NCBI GenBank assembly: GCA_917880885.1
Contig: OU862931.1
Coordinates: 13,031,337 to 13,095,336, forward strand
Length of the DNA: 64,000 nt
Origin: Limnephilus marmoratus
Taxonomy: Eukaryota > Arthropoda > Insecta > Trichoptera > Limnephilidae
Direction of reading: 5' to 3'
Positions 52,344 to 64,000 of this stretch are shown here, piece by piece; the stretch's first letter is position 1, and every line of letters starts with the position of its first letter. The notes under the pieces are model-generated. The model had not been told where the DNA came from. It saw nothing but the letters and a program-made list of their open reading frames with translations, and did not search any database. A program made the translations under genes and the position numbers.

Positions 52344-55300
52344 AATTATAAAAAGGCTAATATTGTGTCCTTTACATTTTTACAAAGAATATCTTGACGT
52401 GGTAAGTACTGGGAACTTTATTCTCCAGTTCTTATTATCCTTATTAAATATTCTTGATTAAAAGACTTTGGTTCTTCAATAACGCAGTAACTGTAAGTTA
52501 TCGTATTGTTATTATAATAATACTTCTGAGGACAAACGTCCTTTCAGGCTGATGGCTAGTTATTATCGGAGGGGCTCCTGAAAACCTATAGGCTTCGTAA
52601 TCTACCTTCGGTCAACTTCAGCACAACTCTGCAACTAGATCATGTGACCAGAAGGGATCATGGACTACTTTGGTAAATAATGTACATAGACTTATCATGA
52701 TACATTACAACTAGCAACTATAATGGCACTTCATATTGAGATTCTAGAATTAGAATCAGAACAGAATTAACGAGATGCAAGAAATAAAACAAAATATAGG
52801 GTATAATGTGACTCTTAAGACCACATCAAGACAACCGACAATTTGCGGAAAAGTTTGTTTGTTCACTTCCTCGTAAATCCCTGTATTGGCTCTAGTTTGA
52901 AATCTTTACTAGCCGATTCAACCAAACCTCCTCCCCAAACTAGAAGCAGGTGTTTCTAGACCATAATTCAGTACCCCTAGAGTCCTAGGATGCCAATTGC
53001 ACTGAAACTAGTGTGCTTTAAAGGAGAGTAAAATCACATACATAGTATCGTGAAGATAGACAAAAATGGTTAAATGAGTTCCAAATTTCCCATGAAATTA
53101 AACAAACTTCGAGTACTTACCAAGCCCCTTGCACGGTCGATCGATTTGTTTATTTATTTTGTGAGGTTCTCCATAAAACAGTTATCCACCAAATTATTAC
53201 GGAGAAGACTACAAAATTTAAAAGAAGAAAAAAGTCCATGGGGGCAGTTTCACTACGTTGCGTTGTGACGTTATGTCAAAAGATAGTTACTGAACTCTAT
53301 TGGTAACATTGAAGATATCGATGCTCAAGGCAGAATCGTTAAGCAGTTGAATTGCTCTGTAATAGCGCATTCTGAAAGAAAGAAGTAATCGCTTTCGGAC
53401 TTCGACCAAGTATCTTGGTCGATGCTTTCGGAGCATAAAAAAGTGCGTGGGATCTCCCACGAGTTTAAGCGTTAGGGACATATAGGTTAATCTCCTTCAA
53501 CTTTGGTGGTTTCAGTACAGTATAGGAGATCAGCTTAAAAAAATATTTTTCGGCGGGTTTCTAAGATATTTAGATCGAGTATTCCTATTAAGAATGGATA
53601 CAGGAACGGGTAGTATGTATATTCCCTCATGTACAGGTAACGCATAAACCTTTTTATGATATTATAATAAGATTCTTATAGTCCCCTAGGACAATTGTAG
53701 ATCGCTCACGTACAAACAAAAGTTGATGTCGAATATATTAAGAACACTTTGTTATTGTGGTTTTAATTTGTTAGCGATCTGAGCATCCCAGGGAACAATG
53801 AGAAGTTACCTAAAGTTATCATGTCAATCCTCATCAATCGACCATGCCAGAGGGCCCAAGTCATATTACAGCCGATAATAGAGTGAGCGTTGGGCCCGAG
53901 CTCACTCAAGACCATGCTTTGCATAATAATAGTTAATTTTTTTTTTATTATTTTTTTCTATTCATGTACTTGTTTCTTTACTGTGCAAACATATGATAAA
54001 TATGTATATCTATATGAGATTACATTGTGTGAGATCGCACTATCCTCCCCACATCCTGGAATAAAGAATAATTATTATTAATAATATCAAGAGAATATAA
54101 CACCACACTACTCTCTTTTGATACACATTAGCGTGGATCTATTTTTTGTTTTTCTTGGCAGCGGGGTGTGGAATGGATGCACTATGGGGATACTTTTAAA
54201 AGTCATTATGACAGCATTAAGATATTTAAACAAAGCGATAAACTAGAAATAGAAGGGTTTAATCTTTGCTCAATAAAAGTAGTTAAAAATAAAAAAAAAG
54301 TGCATTGCACATCACAATCATATATTGGTTCGTACGTTCTGGAGCGTTGCCGACTCTCTACATCCAATTATTTGCATGTCACATATTGTCCAGACACTCC
54401 AGTATGTCCATTCACTCTACATTATATAAAAAGAATTTGCAGTGACCCTTTCCCTTCTTTATTTCACTTATGTCCGACATATTTTTGAATCTCCGAATTT
54501 GTGTAGTCGTACGTGGTTTTATCAAACGTACGAATCGTGTTCAATGTGTACGCAATTATAAAATTCCTGCTACACCAAATGATAAATAATTCAAAATAGA
54601 TTTATGAACCACAAAGAGAGGTAAAGGTATAAGAGAATAAAAAGTAAAAATTTGGTAATTTGAAAACTTAAATATACAAAAATATCTGAAATAAAAAAAA
54701 ACATCATACAATTCCCATAGCGATACATATTTTCCACCGAATGAAACGTAAAAATTAACCAGTTTAGCCAATTTGGTAGAGTTCGTTGTCCGCGAGTGTC
54801 TGTGACGACGATTCAGGAAGAATTTATCTTTCCTGGGAGGATAATATTTTGCGAGACATACAAAAATAAATCTCACGACAGGTTTGAATTCTTGTTTGTC
54901 AGATATATTAAGTTATAAATCGTTCTGAAAAATACGCGGTTATCATTGTAAAGACATTAAATTTAGTATTGCGGATTTGTGTATTCAATAAATCACAGAA
55001 CATTTAAAGATAATAGATAATATACGCGTATTTTCTAAAGGTAACACTTACCTACTTCTAAAAAAACACTATTTCTTGCTTTGCAGTGTGAGAATTTCAT
55101 GCATGTTTTCATAATCCAGTTTCTGAATCACGCATTAAGACTCAACAATTATTAATTATTCTGATTTTTCATTCTTGTCGGATGTGTTGGATAGCATAAT
55201 ATAATAATTTTGTTGTTTAAGGCAATTCACCCTAATATAATATAATAGTTGACAAGTAGAAACTAAATATTCTTCCACACTTCACGTAATAATCTTTGTA

Positions 55301-55386
55301 GCTCTGGATACGGTATCATCTCCGTCTAATTTCATCAGCTTTTTCGATACTGACAAAATATTATTTTTCTTTCGCATGGTTGGGAA
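52344..55386. other. Long non-coding interval
   Basis: Three kilobases without a supported gene. A minus frame at 53481-53287 (FRMRYYRAIQLLNDSALSID) is vaguely LINE-like but too short to call. The frame 54168-54488 is unrecognised. Confidence 0.4.
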
Positions 55387-55830
55387 TCAGAGGGGGACAT
55401 CTAGGTCTGGGAGCCAGTCTGGGGCCTCATCAACCCCGCCGGGGAATGAATGAAGCGGGTATTCGTTGACCACATGTTCGATGGTCTGCATCGCACCGCA
55501 TTCACACATCGCCGACTCTTTAAGGCCCGACCAATGCAGCATGTGGGTACAGCGGCTATGGGAGCACCTTATCCTATTGATGGCGGACCTGAGTTTACGA
55601 GGCAATGAGAACCCAGGCTGTCTCTAAAATGGGGTCGTGTACGAGTTGGCCATTTCCCACGTTGGCCGATTGCCATTCAAGTTTCCACCTGTCTTCTGGA
55701 GTGAGAGGTAATCGGAAGAGCACCTCTCTTTTTAATTGTTTCCCGATATTTAGCGATTGCCCTTTACAGAAAGACCTGTCGGTCTTCGATCCCTTATGTA
55801 GCAGCATAATTAGTAGTCGTTGGTAGTATT
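55387..55830 (-). pseudogene. LINE C-terminal fragment with Cys motif
   Basis: Minus strand, two frames joined near 55610: first LPLTPEDRWKLEWQS, HDPIL, then (Q)PGFSLPRKLRSAINRIRC, HMLHWSGLKESAMCECGAMQ, TIEHVVNEYPLHSF, EAPDWLPDLDVPL. The layout (NR.R...H......C.CG..QT..H....CPL..F..G......WL..LD) is a common C-terminal tail of insect LINE polyproteins. The second Cys of the CPL motif is Tyr here (EYPL). One frameshift; 5'-truncated. Confidence 0.65.
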
Positions 55831-56006
55831 TTTGATATTATTTTATACTAGAATATTTGCGGTGTGGGTGGTGTTTTTCGCGAAATGTTAATTAAATATA
55901 AACAATTCAACTTTACTTGCAATTTTTTTCTTATTTCTTTTTTGGCGTTGTAAAATTAGTTGCGCAATAACTAATAATTAAAATAATATTAAAAAAATCA
56001 TTTCTA

Positions 56007-56597
56007 TATCCATCTGAACTCATATTCAAAGAATTTAAAGTCAGAAAATTAAATACTCTCTTCCTGTATCATTCAACCTTACAAGTTTACAAAGAGGATA
56101 TCCTAAACAAAACCATACCTTTCAAAAACACAGTAAATCTCAGGCAAAAATACATGTTACCAATTCCCATTTGTAAAAAAACTTTGGGTCAACAAAACTA
56201 CAAATACTTGGGAACAAATTTCTTTAATAAATTACCAGAAAATATAAGATCCCTTAAGGACAGTTTCAAAAATTTCAACACAATTAAAAAAATATACTGA
56301 AAACCCTAACTAAAAAAAATAAATAATAAATAAAAATTTTAAAAAATGTATACATATATACACATAAGTTTCTCTTATTCTTTATATAAACTAAATTTCA
56401 AAAAATAATAAAATCAAATAATACTTCCTCCCGTATACACAAGCATCTGCTTATTATGGGAGAATATTTAAAAAAATATGTATATTAGTATTTAATAATT
56501 GTATTAAGTTTTATGTTTTATATACTTTCATTATATTTATGTATCTATTGTATGTACTGTACCAAAAACATAAAAAATTTTCAATAAAAAAAAAAAA
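56007..56597 (+). pseudogene. Jockey-like LINE 3' end, open to its stop
   Basis: A continuous frame of 97 codons plus TGA (56007-56300): YPSELIFKEFKVRKLNTLFL, TVNLRQKYMLPIPICKKTLG, QQNYKYLGTNFFNKLPENIR. This is the last part of a Jockey-clade ORF2, followed by about 280 bp of 3' UTR and a poly-A at 56585-56597. The open frame and tail suggest a moderately recent, strongly 5'-truncated insertion. Confidence 0.75.
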
Positions 56598-56926
56598 TTA
56601 TCCAATCTGTAAAAGTGTAAATTATTTGTGTGACTTCGCAATTTAATTTTTCTTTTTCCCAAGCCTTGTAGGAGGAACCGCACTGTTCATGGTTCCTTAA
56701 ATACATCACCGGAGAAATGCTAATAAATTAATGCACTACATACAAAAAAAAACGCAGATTATTTTTACGTTGAACCCTATTATCCGGAAAAATATATTTT
56801 ATTAAATGAGTAAATTAATACAATTTTTTAAAAATAATTTCTAATGTTAAAATTCAATAACTATTATATTGAATGAACGTCAATTTAGGTATGTAACAGC
56901 GAGGCACTCAATGAATGTTTTAATTA
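56598..56926. other. Non-coding interval
   Basis: AT-rich; nothing recognised. Confidence 0.4.
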
Positions 56927-57337
56927 GACGCCGGCGTAGTCTAGCGGTACGGCTTTTGACTCGCAATCTGGAGGTGGCAGGATCGAATCCCGGCGTGGGC
57001 AAATAAATTTTATTTGATCAATTAGTGTTATTTCAGAATAAATTAATTTAAAAATAATACATAGTATATTTGCGGCAAGTTCCAGAGTGGAAGATACTCT
57101 CAGTATTGCCCTGGTGTAAGACTACCATTCAGCATTGAAACGTTGCTTGAAATGGCTTTAGCCGTGTTTGGTGACCAGATCTGATTAGCCAGGTACTTCT
57201 TCACCTTCCTCTTCCCCACCTCCTTCCCCTCCCCGCTGCCTTCAGCCTCACAACATACCCCAGTTGGGGATGGCATAGTCTGACTGCCTCCAGACGGGAG
57301 CCTTTGAGACTCTTGTGAGGTATTCATATAAAAAAGA
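56927..57337 (+). mobile_element. tRNA-derived SINE (family A), copy 5
   Basis: Head GACGCCGGCGTAGTCTAGCG (A box) and GGATCGAATCCC (B box), then the family body ending ATATAAAAAAG. More diverged than copy 4, with the full layout kept. Confidence 0.87.
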
Positions 57338-57727
57338 TACAGTGCACATAATTTTGATAAAAAAAATATAAGGAATTTCACCATCTTTGAAAAACACAAT
57401 ATCGCTTTGTACTTATTCGTTTTGTTGTGGCGATAATTACATCGGAGTATCGCGGTGGAACCATGTATTGTGATTGTGTCGTGTCCTCCTTAGCAGAGAC
57501 ACAGTGGTAAGTGATGGGTAATCTTTTTTTACTTGCATACCTTCTTCTTTTCTACACATACTATCACCCAATTACAGCAAACATCATAAATGTAAGCACT
57601 TCAAAATCAAAATAAAAAATCAATGTAACCTTACGATTATTATTTTCATTGTAATAATTAATTACTTTCCATTATTACTTTTAATAACTACTTGCTTCCT
57701 AATCAGTAACCATAAAAATATGCATTA
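57338..57727. other. Non-coding interval
   Basis: Nothing recognised. Confidence 0.4.
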
Positions 57728-58114
57728 CTAGCTGACCCGTAAAACGTTGTTCTGCCGAATAAATGAATGACTTGCGCATGTGCGGATGAAAGTTCCATCT
57801 GTCATTCAACAACATAAATAATTTCGTTCTGTTTGAAATACGAACAACGGTTAAATTTGTTCGCACAAAAATACTAAAATCGCGATTAAAAATGGGAGGG
57901 TCGCGATTAAAAAATGGGCGGGTGGGGGTTGGACGGTGAAAATTTGGGGTTATTTGTATTTTTTTAAGCCAAAAAATAAATACAAAAAAACTGAAAAAAA
58001 AATCTGGAAAGGGACACCCTAATCACTTAGCGAAATATATACTCTACGACCTATTCTCATACCTACCAAATAAACAAAAAAAATTTTGAAAATCGTTTTG
58101 GAGGAGTGTGACAC

Positions 58115-60819
58115 TAGTCCAGTAACTTTATACATCACAGTATGCGTTAAATCCGGTAGTTCTGATTTTTAGCAGACTTGTTTATGATGTTGGCCTAATT
58201 AATAATCCAAGTTTTCGACCTCGAGTGCCGACCGCAACTTTGTCAAAAATCGAAAAAACCGCGAAAAAATCGTTATTTTTTCAAATTTTGGCGATTATAA
58301 CCCTAAAGGACAAGTTTTTGAAAAAACTTTTTTACGACGTTTTTAAAGTAGACTAAATTTGCTACAATATGATACTAAAACTGTCTCTGTAGACCCAATA
58401 GTTTCCGAGATTAAGCCTTTAAAAGTTTGTGACCTCGAGCGCAAACCGCGAAAAAATCGGGTATTTTTTCAAACTTTGGCGATTATGATCCTAAAGGACT
58501 AGTTTTTGAAAAAAATTTCTTAAGACGTTTGTAAAGTAGACTAAATTTGCTACAATATGTTACTAGAACTGTCTCTGTTGACCCAATAGTTTCAGAGATT
58601 AAGCCTTTTAAAGTTTATCATTTTTTTCGAACTTCGCAATTTTTTGGAATTCTGTCGTTCTTAATGAATTTTGACCCTGATTATACTATCGAAGCCTGAA
58701 TAAGCTACGAATAATGAAGTAAAAAGATAAAAAACAAAGTTTATTTTTTTTATTTTACAAAGATAACTACAACAAAAGTTAATAAGTTTATTTGTTAGGA
58801 AACTGAGTAATATTCAAAATCAAAAAATTAAATTAATTTAGCCCTCTTGGAAGGTCCCGGTTGAGGTTCGTCCGTATCTGGTTCGACGAATTGGGATGGC
58901 ATATCCCCATCAGGAGATGGTGATGAATCGTCGACGTCTTGTGCCCACAAGTCATCCTCCATTTCGACATCGGACAGATCGATATCTATTACTTCATCAG
59001 CCCCGCTACAGTGCCTGCAGACTGATGAGCATTTTAATCCTGCCTTCCTGCTGCACGCGTTCCCACAACCCTTCGTGCAGCCGCAAGAAATCATCCGCAA
59101 GAGGTGTTGTTGGGCTGCATCTCTGGTCATCATTTTGGTATGTCCGCAAGGAGTGAAATCGAGCAGAGTCTCATGTAGGAGGTAACCTGGCTAGATTGAA
59201 GCTGGTTTTCGTCGCAGCCCTAGCGAATAGTTGGTACCGCAGGTCATCAAGGTTATGGGTGTTGGGGTTGCCTCCGTATAGAGCAATTATGACTCGTTCT
59301 CCTGCTGCTGCTATATTGTCAGGTGTAAAGTTGGTGTCGAGAAAAATCACAGCTTGCTTTTCAACGTCCGGATTTTTTTCGACTATGGACATCATTTGTA
59401 TCTTCTCTAAGCCAAAGAAGCAGGATATCGAGTCACAACCACTAAAGGCATGGACGAAGAGGAAAAGCTCTGTTTTCAAAGAGGATTTTGAAGAAGCGAT
59501 GCTGGAATATATGACATCTAATGCTTTGCCTCTTCCAAATTTATTGTAAAAAATTTCACGTTGGTTTGAGATCGCAGTAAGGATGTTCAGCAAGTCAATG
59601 TCCTAACCAACGACTACCACTTTATCATAGGTAGAGGCAGCAGTTACAGCTGTAGTGATGATGAGCCTATCAGCATCTTCCTCTGCTTGGAGTACTTGAA
59701 TGTTGTGATTTACTATTTTTGTTGTCAGCAGTTTTATGAAACGAATCTTGTTTTGTCATTTGACAAGAAGTTCTGTTGAGGAACCTGTGCCACGGTTTTC
59801 TCATCAACGATTATCTCTCAGGATGAGTGTAACTTGGCTCTTCGATGACGCTCAGAGTTCTTTGTGTTTTTCTGTACAGCATCTACGGGGTAACCATCGA
59901 AAACTACTGCCACATTTGAGCCATAGTGAACAGTAATGTACTGTATATATCTGTCAGCTATCGCACCAAATGATGAGTTTCGAGGCCACACAATTTTGTG
60001 AAGTAGAAGCCTTCCATCCACTACTACAAACTTCGTTAACCCTTGCTTCTTATTTAAGGTTACAGGTTGAAATACTGAATACACGGTGGATTTTGTGCCC
60101 TTTCTCATCCACTCTTCAGAGAACAATGACTTTGAGATTGGTGACAGTTCATAAGTGAAGAAAAAAAAATACGGATGGTTAAAAACGTGTTACAGGTGGG
60201 TCGCATTCGTCACTTCACATGTCGGAGGTAATTGAAACATCATATCGGTAGAGTTATTCGAGTGACGTCTAAAATATTGCAATAAATTGCGAAGTTCGAA
60301 AAAAATGATAAATTTTGAAAGGCTTAATCTCGGAAACTATTAAGTCTACAGAGACAATTCTAGTATCATATTGTAGAATTTGGTCTAATTTAAAAACATT
60401 GTACAAAAGTTTTTTCAAAAACTAGTCCTTTAGGATCATAATAGCCAAAAATTGAAAAAATACCCGATTTTTTCGCGGTTTGCGCTCGAGGTCACAAACT
60501 TTGAAAGGCTTAATCTCGGAAACTATTGGGTCTACAGAGACAATTTTAGTATCATATTGTAGCAAATTTAGTCTAATTTAAAAACGTTGTAAAAAAGTTT
60601 TTTCAAAAACTAATCCTTTAGGGTTATAATCGCCAAAATTTGAAAAAATAACGATTTTTTGCGGTTTTTTCGATTTTTGACAAAGTTGCGGTCGGCACTC
60701 GAGGTCGAAAACTTGGATTATTCATTAGGCCAACATCATAAACAAGTATGCAAAAAATCAGAACTACCGGATTTAACGCATACTACCCCATACATTCAGG
60801 CGACAAAGTTACTGGACTA
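58115..60819 (-). mobile_element. Academ-like DNA transposon 2, with long inverted repeats
   Basis: Termini TAGTCCAGTAACTTT with TSD CAC (58112-58114 and 60820-60822). Arms of about 550 bp (58115-58660 and 60280-60819). Each arm holds two tandem copies of a segment of about 210 bp (GGCGATTATAACCCTAAAGGA .. GACCCAATAGTTTC..GAGATTAAGCC). The central minus-strand frames encode a nuclease/CXC protein related to that of transposon 1. Same terminal 11 bases as transposon 1, different interior sequence. Confidence 0.78.
58828..60126 (-). pseudogene. FEN1/XPG-like nuclease with CXC cluster (transposon 2)
   Basis: Minus strand from 60126: KFVVVDGRLLLHKIVWPRNS, GAIADRYIQYITVHYGSNVA, VVFDGYPVDAVQKNTKNSER; a stop; then KIRFIKLLTTKIVNHNIQVL, QAEEDADRLIITTAV, YDKVVVVG-stop-DIDLLNIL (stop in place of the conserved Glu); then FLFVHAFSGCDSISCFFGLE and a second domain to 59171; finally 59133-58828 with CGCTKGCGNACSRKAGLKC, SSVCRHCSG and an acidic tail ending GPSKRAKLI. 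The motif order parallels FEN1/XPG (Asp near the N-terminus, VFDG.P, E..A..A, ..D.D). Three or more stops make it dead. Confidence 0.68.
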
Positions 60820-60890
60820 CACCGTGACATGAGATTTTTATATTTATACATAGATAAATAGAACTTACCTGGTTTAAATTACTTTCACTA

Positions 60891-61587
60891 TTAAGAGGGC
60901 ATTACCAGAGAAAACCAGAAATATGTCATTTTCAAATCAGATTTTAGACGTATTGACACTTTTCCACAAAAAATTATAAATGGATTTCGAAAGATTGTTC
61001 TTTTATCTAGCATTCGCATGTAATATATTTTGAGAATTTTTTTAAATTTTTAGTATAATAAGGTTATTCCATAGGTCGTTGGAAGATTTGTTAATTATTA
61101 CCTATTTCAAATAATATAATCATGCAGTAAAATAAATCAATATATTATATAGCAAACGCATGTTTTAGAATTTTCATTTTAGTTTCAATAAAATCATTAA
61201 AAAATATGTACGTACATGTGTTTCTTGACGAAAATTGGTCCATTTGTGTATTTATTTGCGCACTTACAAAACTAATATATTTCAGATTTTTTTAACATTC
61301 TTGTTAAATTTAGACATTATTGAAAAATGATAAATATTTATAATCAAAAAATAACTACAAAAAGTACATTATTTTAATAGTTTTATCATCACGCCTTTCA
61401 GCATTTTTGGATGAAGGTATAAATTAAAGCTAATTTGAAGTGAAATAAGTTCGATATTGAGTTATAATTTTAAAAAGCTGGTACGGAGAATAATTAATTT
61501 TTCTCGTTGTAACCGCCCTGCACGATCGTAAAAACAACTTTCGACGAAATGTTGATTTTCGTCCGCTGGCTGGTTAAACGCTCTTAA
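60891..61587 (+). mobile_element. TTAA-flanked MITE, copy 2
   Basis: TTAA-GAGGGCATTACCAG ... GGTTAAACGCTC-TTAA; matches 25344-26060 throughout. No coding sequence. Confidence 0.7.
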
Positions 61588-62035
61588 ACTTACAGTGATT
61601 TTATATACAGCTGTATGTTTCCTATCAACTGCATGCTGCAAAATTATTGGGAAAAAATAATAATAACAAAAAAAAAAAATATTGGTTGGGTTTCTATCAA
61701 ATTCGCCGAATGTTGAAGCAACCAAAATGCATTATTTAGCAATTTATCCCAACAATAAATTCCTGGGAAATTTCACGAAGGAAACCATATTACGAAAGTT
61801 GATAAATGCTGCATCTAGCATGGTTTTGGAAACGATATCAGAGAACCTGATAAATTCGTGAACACTTAAAAATTCAAACACGATTTTTTGATTCATCGCC
61901 TTATGCTACACTGTTAAACGAACTTATTTTCTGAAGGCATGAAACATAACAGATTTTATAAAATAATTGAGCCCTTGCCCGGAATAATGTCGTATCCATC
62001 AAAACTATCAATGTTGGTTTTGTTTTTATGGAATA
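61588..62035. other. Non-coding interval
   Basis: Nothing recognised. Confidence 0.4.
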
Positions 62036-63310
62036 CTAGCTGGTACCCGGCATGCGTTGCTATGCCATTTAACAAAGAAATTGTTTCTTCCTGCGTGTTC
62101 TTTCCCATTCGTCCCGTTCCCCTCCCCCCCACCTTTCCTCCACCTTCCCTCTCCCCACTCCACTACCCCCCTTCCCACGGCCCGCAAACCCCCATCTAGT
62201 TCCCCTCCCCCTCCCAGGTTCCTCTCCCCACTCCCTGGTTCCCCTCCCCCCTCCCGCGTTTCATAAATTAATTCCCGGTACATTTAGTTTTCAAACAGCT
62301 CGCGTCCCGCCTATTGCAATTTTTTTATTCAATTTCATAATGCCAGAGCTCACAAGACAATGACAAATATAACAAAAATATAATTATCCAATTTAGTGCA
62401 ATCGTTCGGAAGTTGCCGCGTACATTCATTTCGGCGAATAATTTTTATACAAATTTCATAATGCCAGAGCTCACCAGTAGCTTCATACAAACCTGGTCCT
62501 GACAATAACGAACACAACAAAAAAAGAATTATCCAATTTGGTGCTGTCGTTCGGAAGTTATGCGGGAACATACATTTCGGCGATTCGTTTTTGTTAATAC
62601 AGATTATTTTTCAAACAGCTCACGTGCCGCCTATTGTAATTTTTTTATTCAATTTCATAATGCCAGAGCTCACCAGACAATAACAAATTTTTATTATTAT
62701 ATATTTTTTTATTATAATCTTAATTTGTTTAATGTTACATAGGTATTTGTGCTGTGCCTGTCTCACTAGGAGTTACTGTGTTGAAAGCAGGCGCATTTTA
62801 ACATAAATAGTTTAAAAATAGTTTATAAAGGATAACAACAACAATATTATTTACATTTAGAGTAAAAGTACAAGGACAATCAGCATCATATCAATGGGTT
62901 AGCATGCATTAGGAGGTTCTAAAAATATTGTTGATATATGATCTGTCTTTGGTAGTGATCCAAAACTTGGTATCTGTTTTGTATTTTACGTGATAAGTGT
63001 GCTGTCTAATGGTCAATGGTAGTGTATTATAAAGTTTTGTACAAATACAACAAAATACAACAAAAAAATAATTATCCTATTTAGTGCAATCGTTCGGAAG
63101 TTATGCTCGTACATACATTTCGGCGATTCATTTTTATACAAATTTCATAATGCCAGAGCTCACCAGTAGTTACATACAAACCTTGTCCTGACAATAACTA
63201 ACACAACAAAAAAAGAATTATCCAATTTGGTGCAGTCGTTCGGAAGTTATGCGGGATAATACATTTCGGCGATTCATTTTTATTAATATACTTACTTATG
63301 TAGATAGGTA
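62036..63310 (-). mobile_element. Helitron with tandemly repeated body and LINE insertion
   Basis: The minus-strand 3' end is GGCATAGCAACGCATGCC, GGGTACCAGCTAG at 62036, next to a pyrimidine-rich (plus) tract at 62110-62265. The body then repeats a unit of about 145 bp (TTTCATAATGCCAGAGCTCA, TGACAATAACGAACACAACA, CGTTCGGAAGTTATGC, TTTCGGCGATTC) around 62330, 62450, 62640, 63050 and 63135. A LINE fragment (about 62690-63058) interrupts it. The 5' end is near 63310. Confidence 0.7.
62690..63058 (-). pseudogene. LINE 3' fragment inside Helitron
   Basis: Minus strand: CTKLYNTLPLTIRQHTYHVK, YKTDTKFWITTKDRSYINNI, FRTS, stop. The KLYN.LP..IR pattern is the C-terminal end of Jockey/CR1-type LINE proteins. 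A-rich end near 62690-62715. Only about 45 codons remain. Confidence 0.5.
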
Positions 63311-63899
63311 GATTAAAGATTAATAAATTAATTTAATTGCTTTTCTTTACCACTTTCATGTACAATTCTCGAGAATTGTATGTTTATTGAATTTTAAATA
63401 TAAAATGTATTTGGTTTCGTTTTCTCAATCTTACTCAAAATAAGAATATTTTTAGATACGGCAATATTCCGGACAAGGGCCCAATTGTGGAACTTGGATA
63501 AATTTCAAGGCGCCACCAGCGCAACCAGTTTTGAATCGCATTTATAACGGTTTAGGAGCCAATATGAAAGTTTAATTTTTTTGTAGACATTTGTTTGTAA
63601 AAGGCAATGAAAGATTATTTTAAAACTAGGCTTTCGTTAAGATTCTTCTTTGATTTTAATAAAGCCTTGTGTTTATTTTGTCATTCCTCACATGAAATCA
63701 AGCAAATGGAAGAGAAAATATATTTTATTTTTTATTTTAACTTTATGAGTAAAACCTCAAATTGTAATATTTAAATATATTTCGCTTATATTGTCTTCAT
63801 TTAAATAGAAAAAATGTTATATTTTTGAATGTAGCTATTACTTTGTGGTTATCCATTATAGAATAATGAAATAATTTTACTTTGTATAAACCACTTATT

Positions 63900-63950
63900 T
63901 GATGTGCAAATCCGACCGGTTTCGGAACAAACGTTCCTTCGTCAGGGAAA
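63900..63950 (-). ncRNA. Hammerhead-ribozyme-like motif 3
   Basis: Minus strand: TTTCC, core CTGACGA, A, helix II GGAAC/GTTCC (perfect 5 bp, loop GTTT), GAA, stem III ACCGGT, cleavage-site C, GGATTTG. Stem I is only 3 bp (TCC/GGA). The plus-strand flank ACTTTGTATAAACCAC matches those of motifs 1 and 2. Confidence 0.42.
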
Positions 63951-64000
63951 GCTTATACTAATTTGACAGTTTCGAACAATGTTTTATTATGGTAGGGGTG

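Larger units (their letters stand above)
57728..60862 (-). mobile_element. Helitron hosting transposon 2
   Basis: The minus-strand 3' end is CGGCAGAACAACGTTTTACG, GGTCAGCTAG at 57731-57728. The 5' end near 60862 is TCTATTTATCTATGTATAAA, followed by CTCATGTCACGG. The pieces 57728-58114 and 60820-60862 join into the same phrase as the Helitron at 45881 (TCACGGTG..ACTCCTCC), which confirms that 58115-60819 was inserted later. Confidence 0.75.

Noticed and set aside
53287..53481. 64-codon minus frame with RMRYYRAIQLLND
   Set aside because: Faintly LINE-like but too short, without neighbours in frame; not called.

Overview
The window is from a TE-dense, AT-rich eukaryotic genome, almost certainly an insect. 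The support is the repeat content: a BEL/Pao retrotransposon, RTE-, Jockey- and R4-type LINEs, mariner, piggyBac, Helitrons, tRNA-derived SINEs, and short interstitial runs of TTAGG, the common insect telomere motif. I cannot fix the order. No prokaryotic features (operons, Shine-Dalgarno sites, CRISPR) are present. I see no confident conserved host gene. The only candidate is a two-exon minus-strand gene (3421-6260) of a multicopy insect protein family, interrupted by one in-frame stop.

Layout. 1-1255: LINE-tailed non-coding elements nested in a tRNA-SINE. 1640-3330: degenerate tandem array of about 125 bp units. 3421-6260: the two-exon gene, whose intron carries a hammerhead-like motif. 6727-7702: Ty3/gypsy integrase relic. 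7981-9413: internally deleted piggyBac with 28-bp TIRs and TTAA on both sides. 10741-12204: long-TIR element with a 110-bp minisatellite. 12560-12790: Penelope-like inverted pair. 13185-13596: SINE. 13980-14177: Helitron end. 16977-23997: LINE-A, then LINE-B, with a BEL/Pao element (18425-23943) inserted in LINE-B. 25344-26060 and 60891-61587: two copies of a TTAA-flanked MITE. 26690-27030: foldback with TTAGG runs. 27880-28400 and 47060-48000: pieces of a restriction-like-endonuclease LINE. 29522-30930: SINE split by a deleted mariner. 35010-35597 and 37055-42541: two RTE-type LINE copies; the second is split by a 3.3-kb DNA transposon and a Jockey-like LINE. 45044-46365: inverted repeat plus Helitron. 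50776-51267, 57728-60862 and 62036-63310: Helitrons, the second hosting another 2.7-kb DNA transposon.

Most notable points. (1) The two transposons at 37567-40839 and 58115-60819 share the terminus TAGTCCAGTAA, duplicate 3 bp of target (CAG and CAC, both supported by reconstructed empty sites), and encode relics of a protein with FEN1/XPG-like nuclease motifs and a C-terminal CXC cysteine cluster. This resembles the Academ superfamily. (2) The BEL/Pao element has two LTRs identical by eye and a 1239-codon open pol frame, but the reverse transcriptase core is cleanly missing and the first integrase Asp is Tyr, which suggests recent trans-mobilisation. (3) Several repeats carry compact hammerhead-ribozyme-like motifs. 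(4) A non-coding element shares its 3' stem-loop tail with LINE-B, as in a SINE/LINE partnership.

All calls are from reading the sequence and from memory of protein families. No database search was run.
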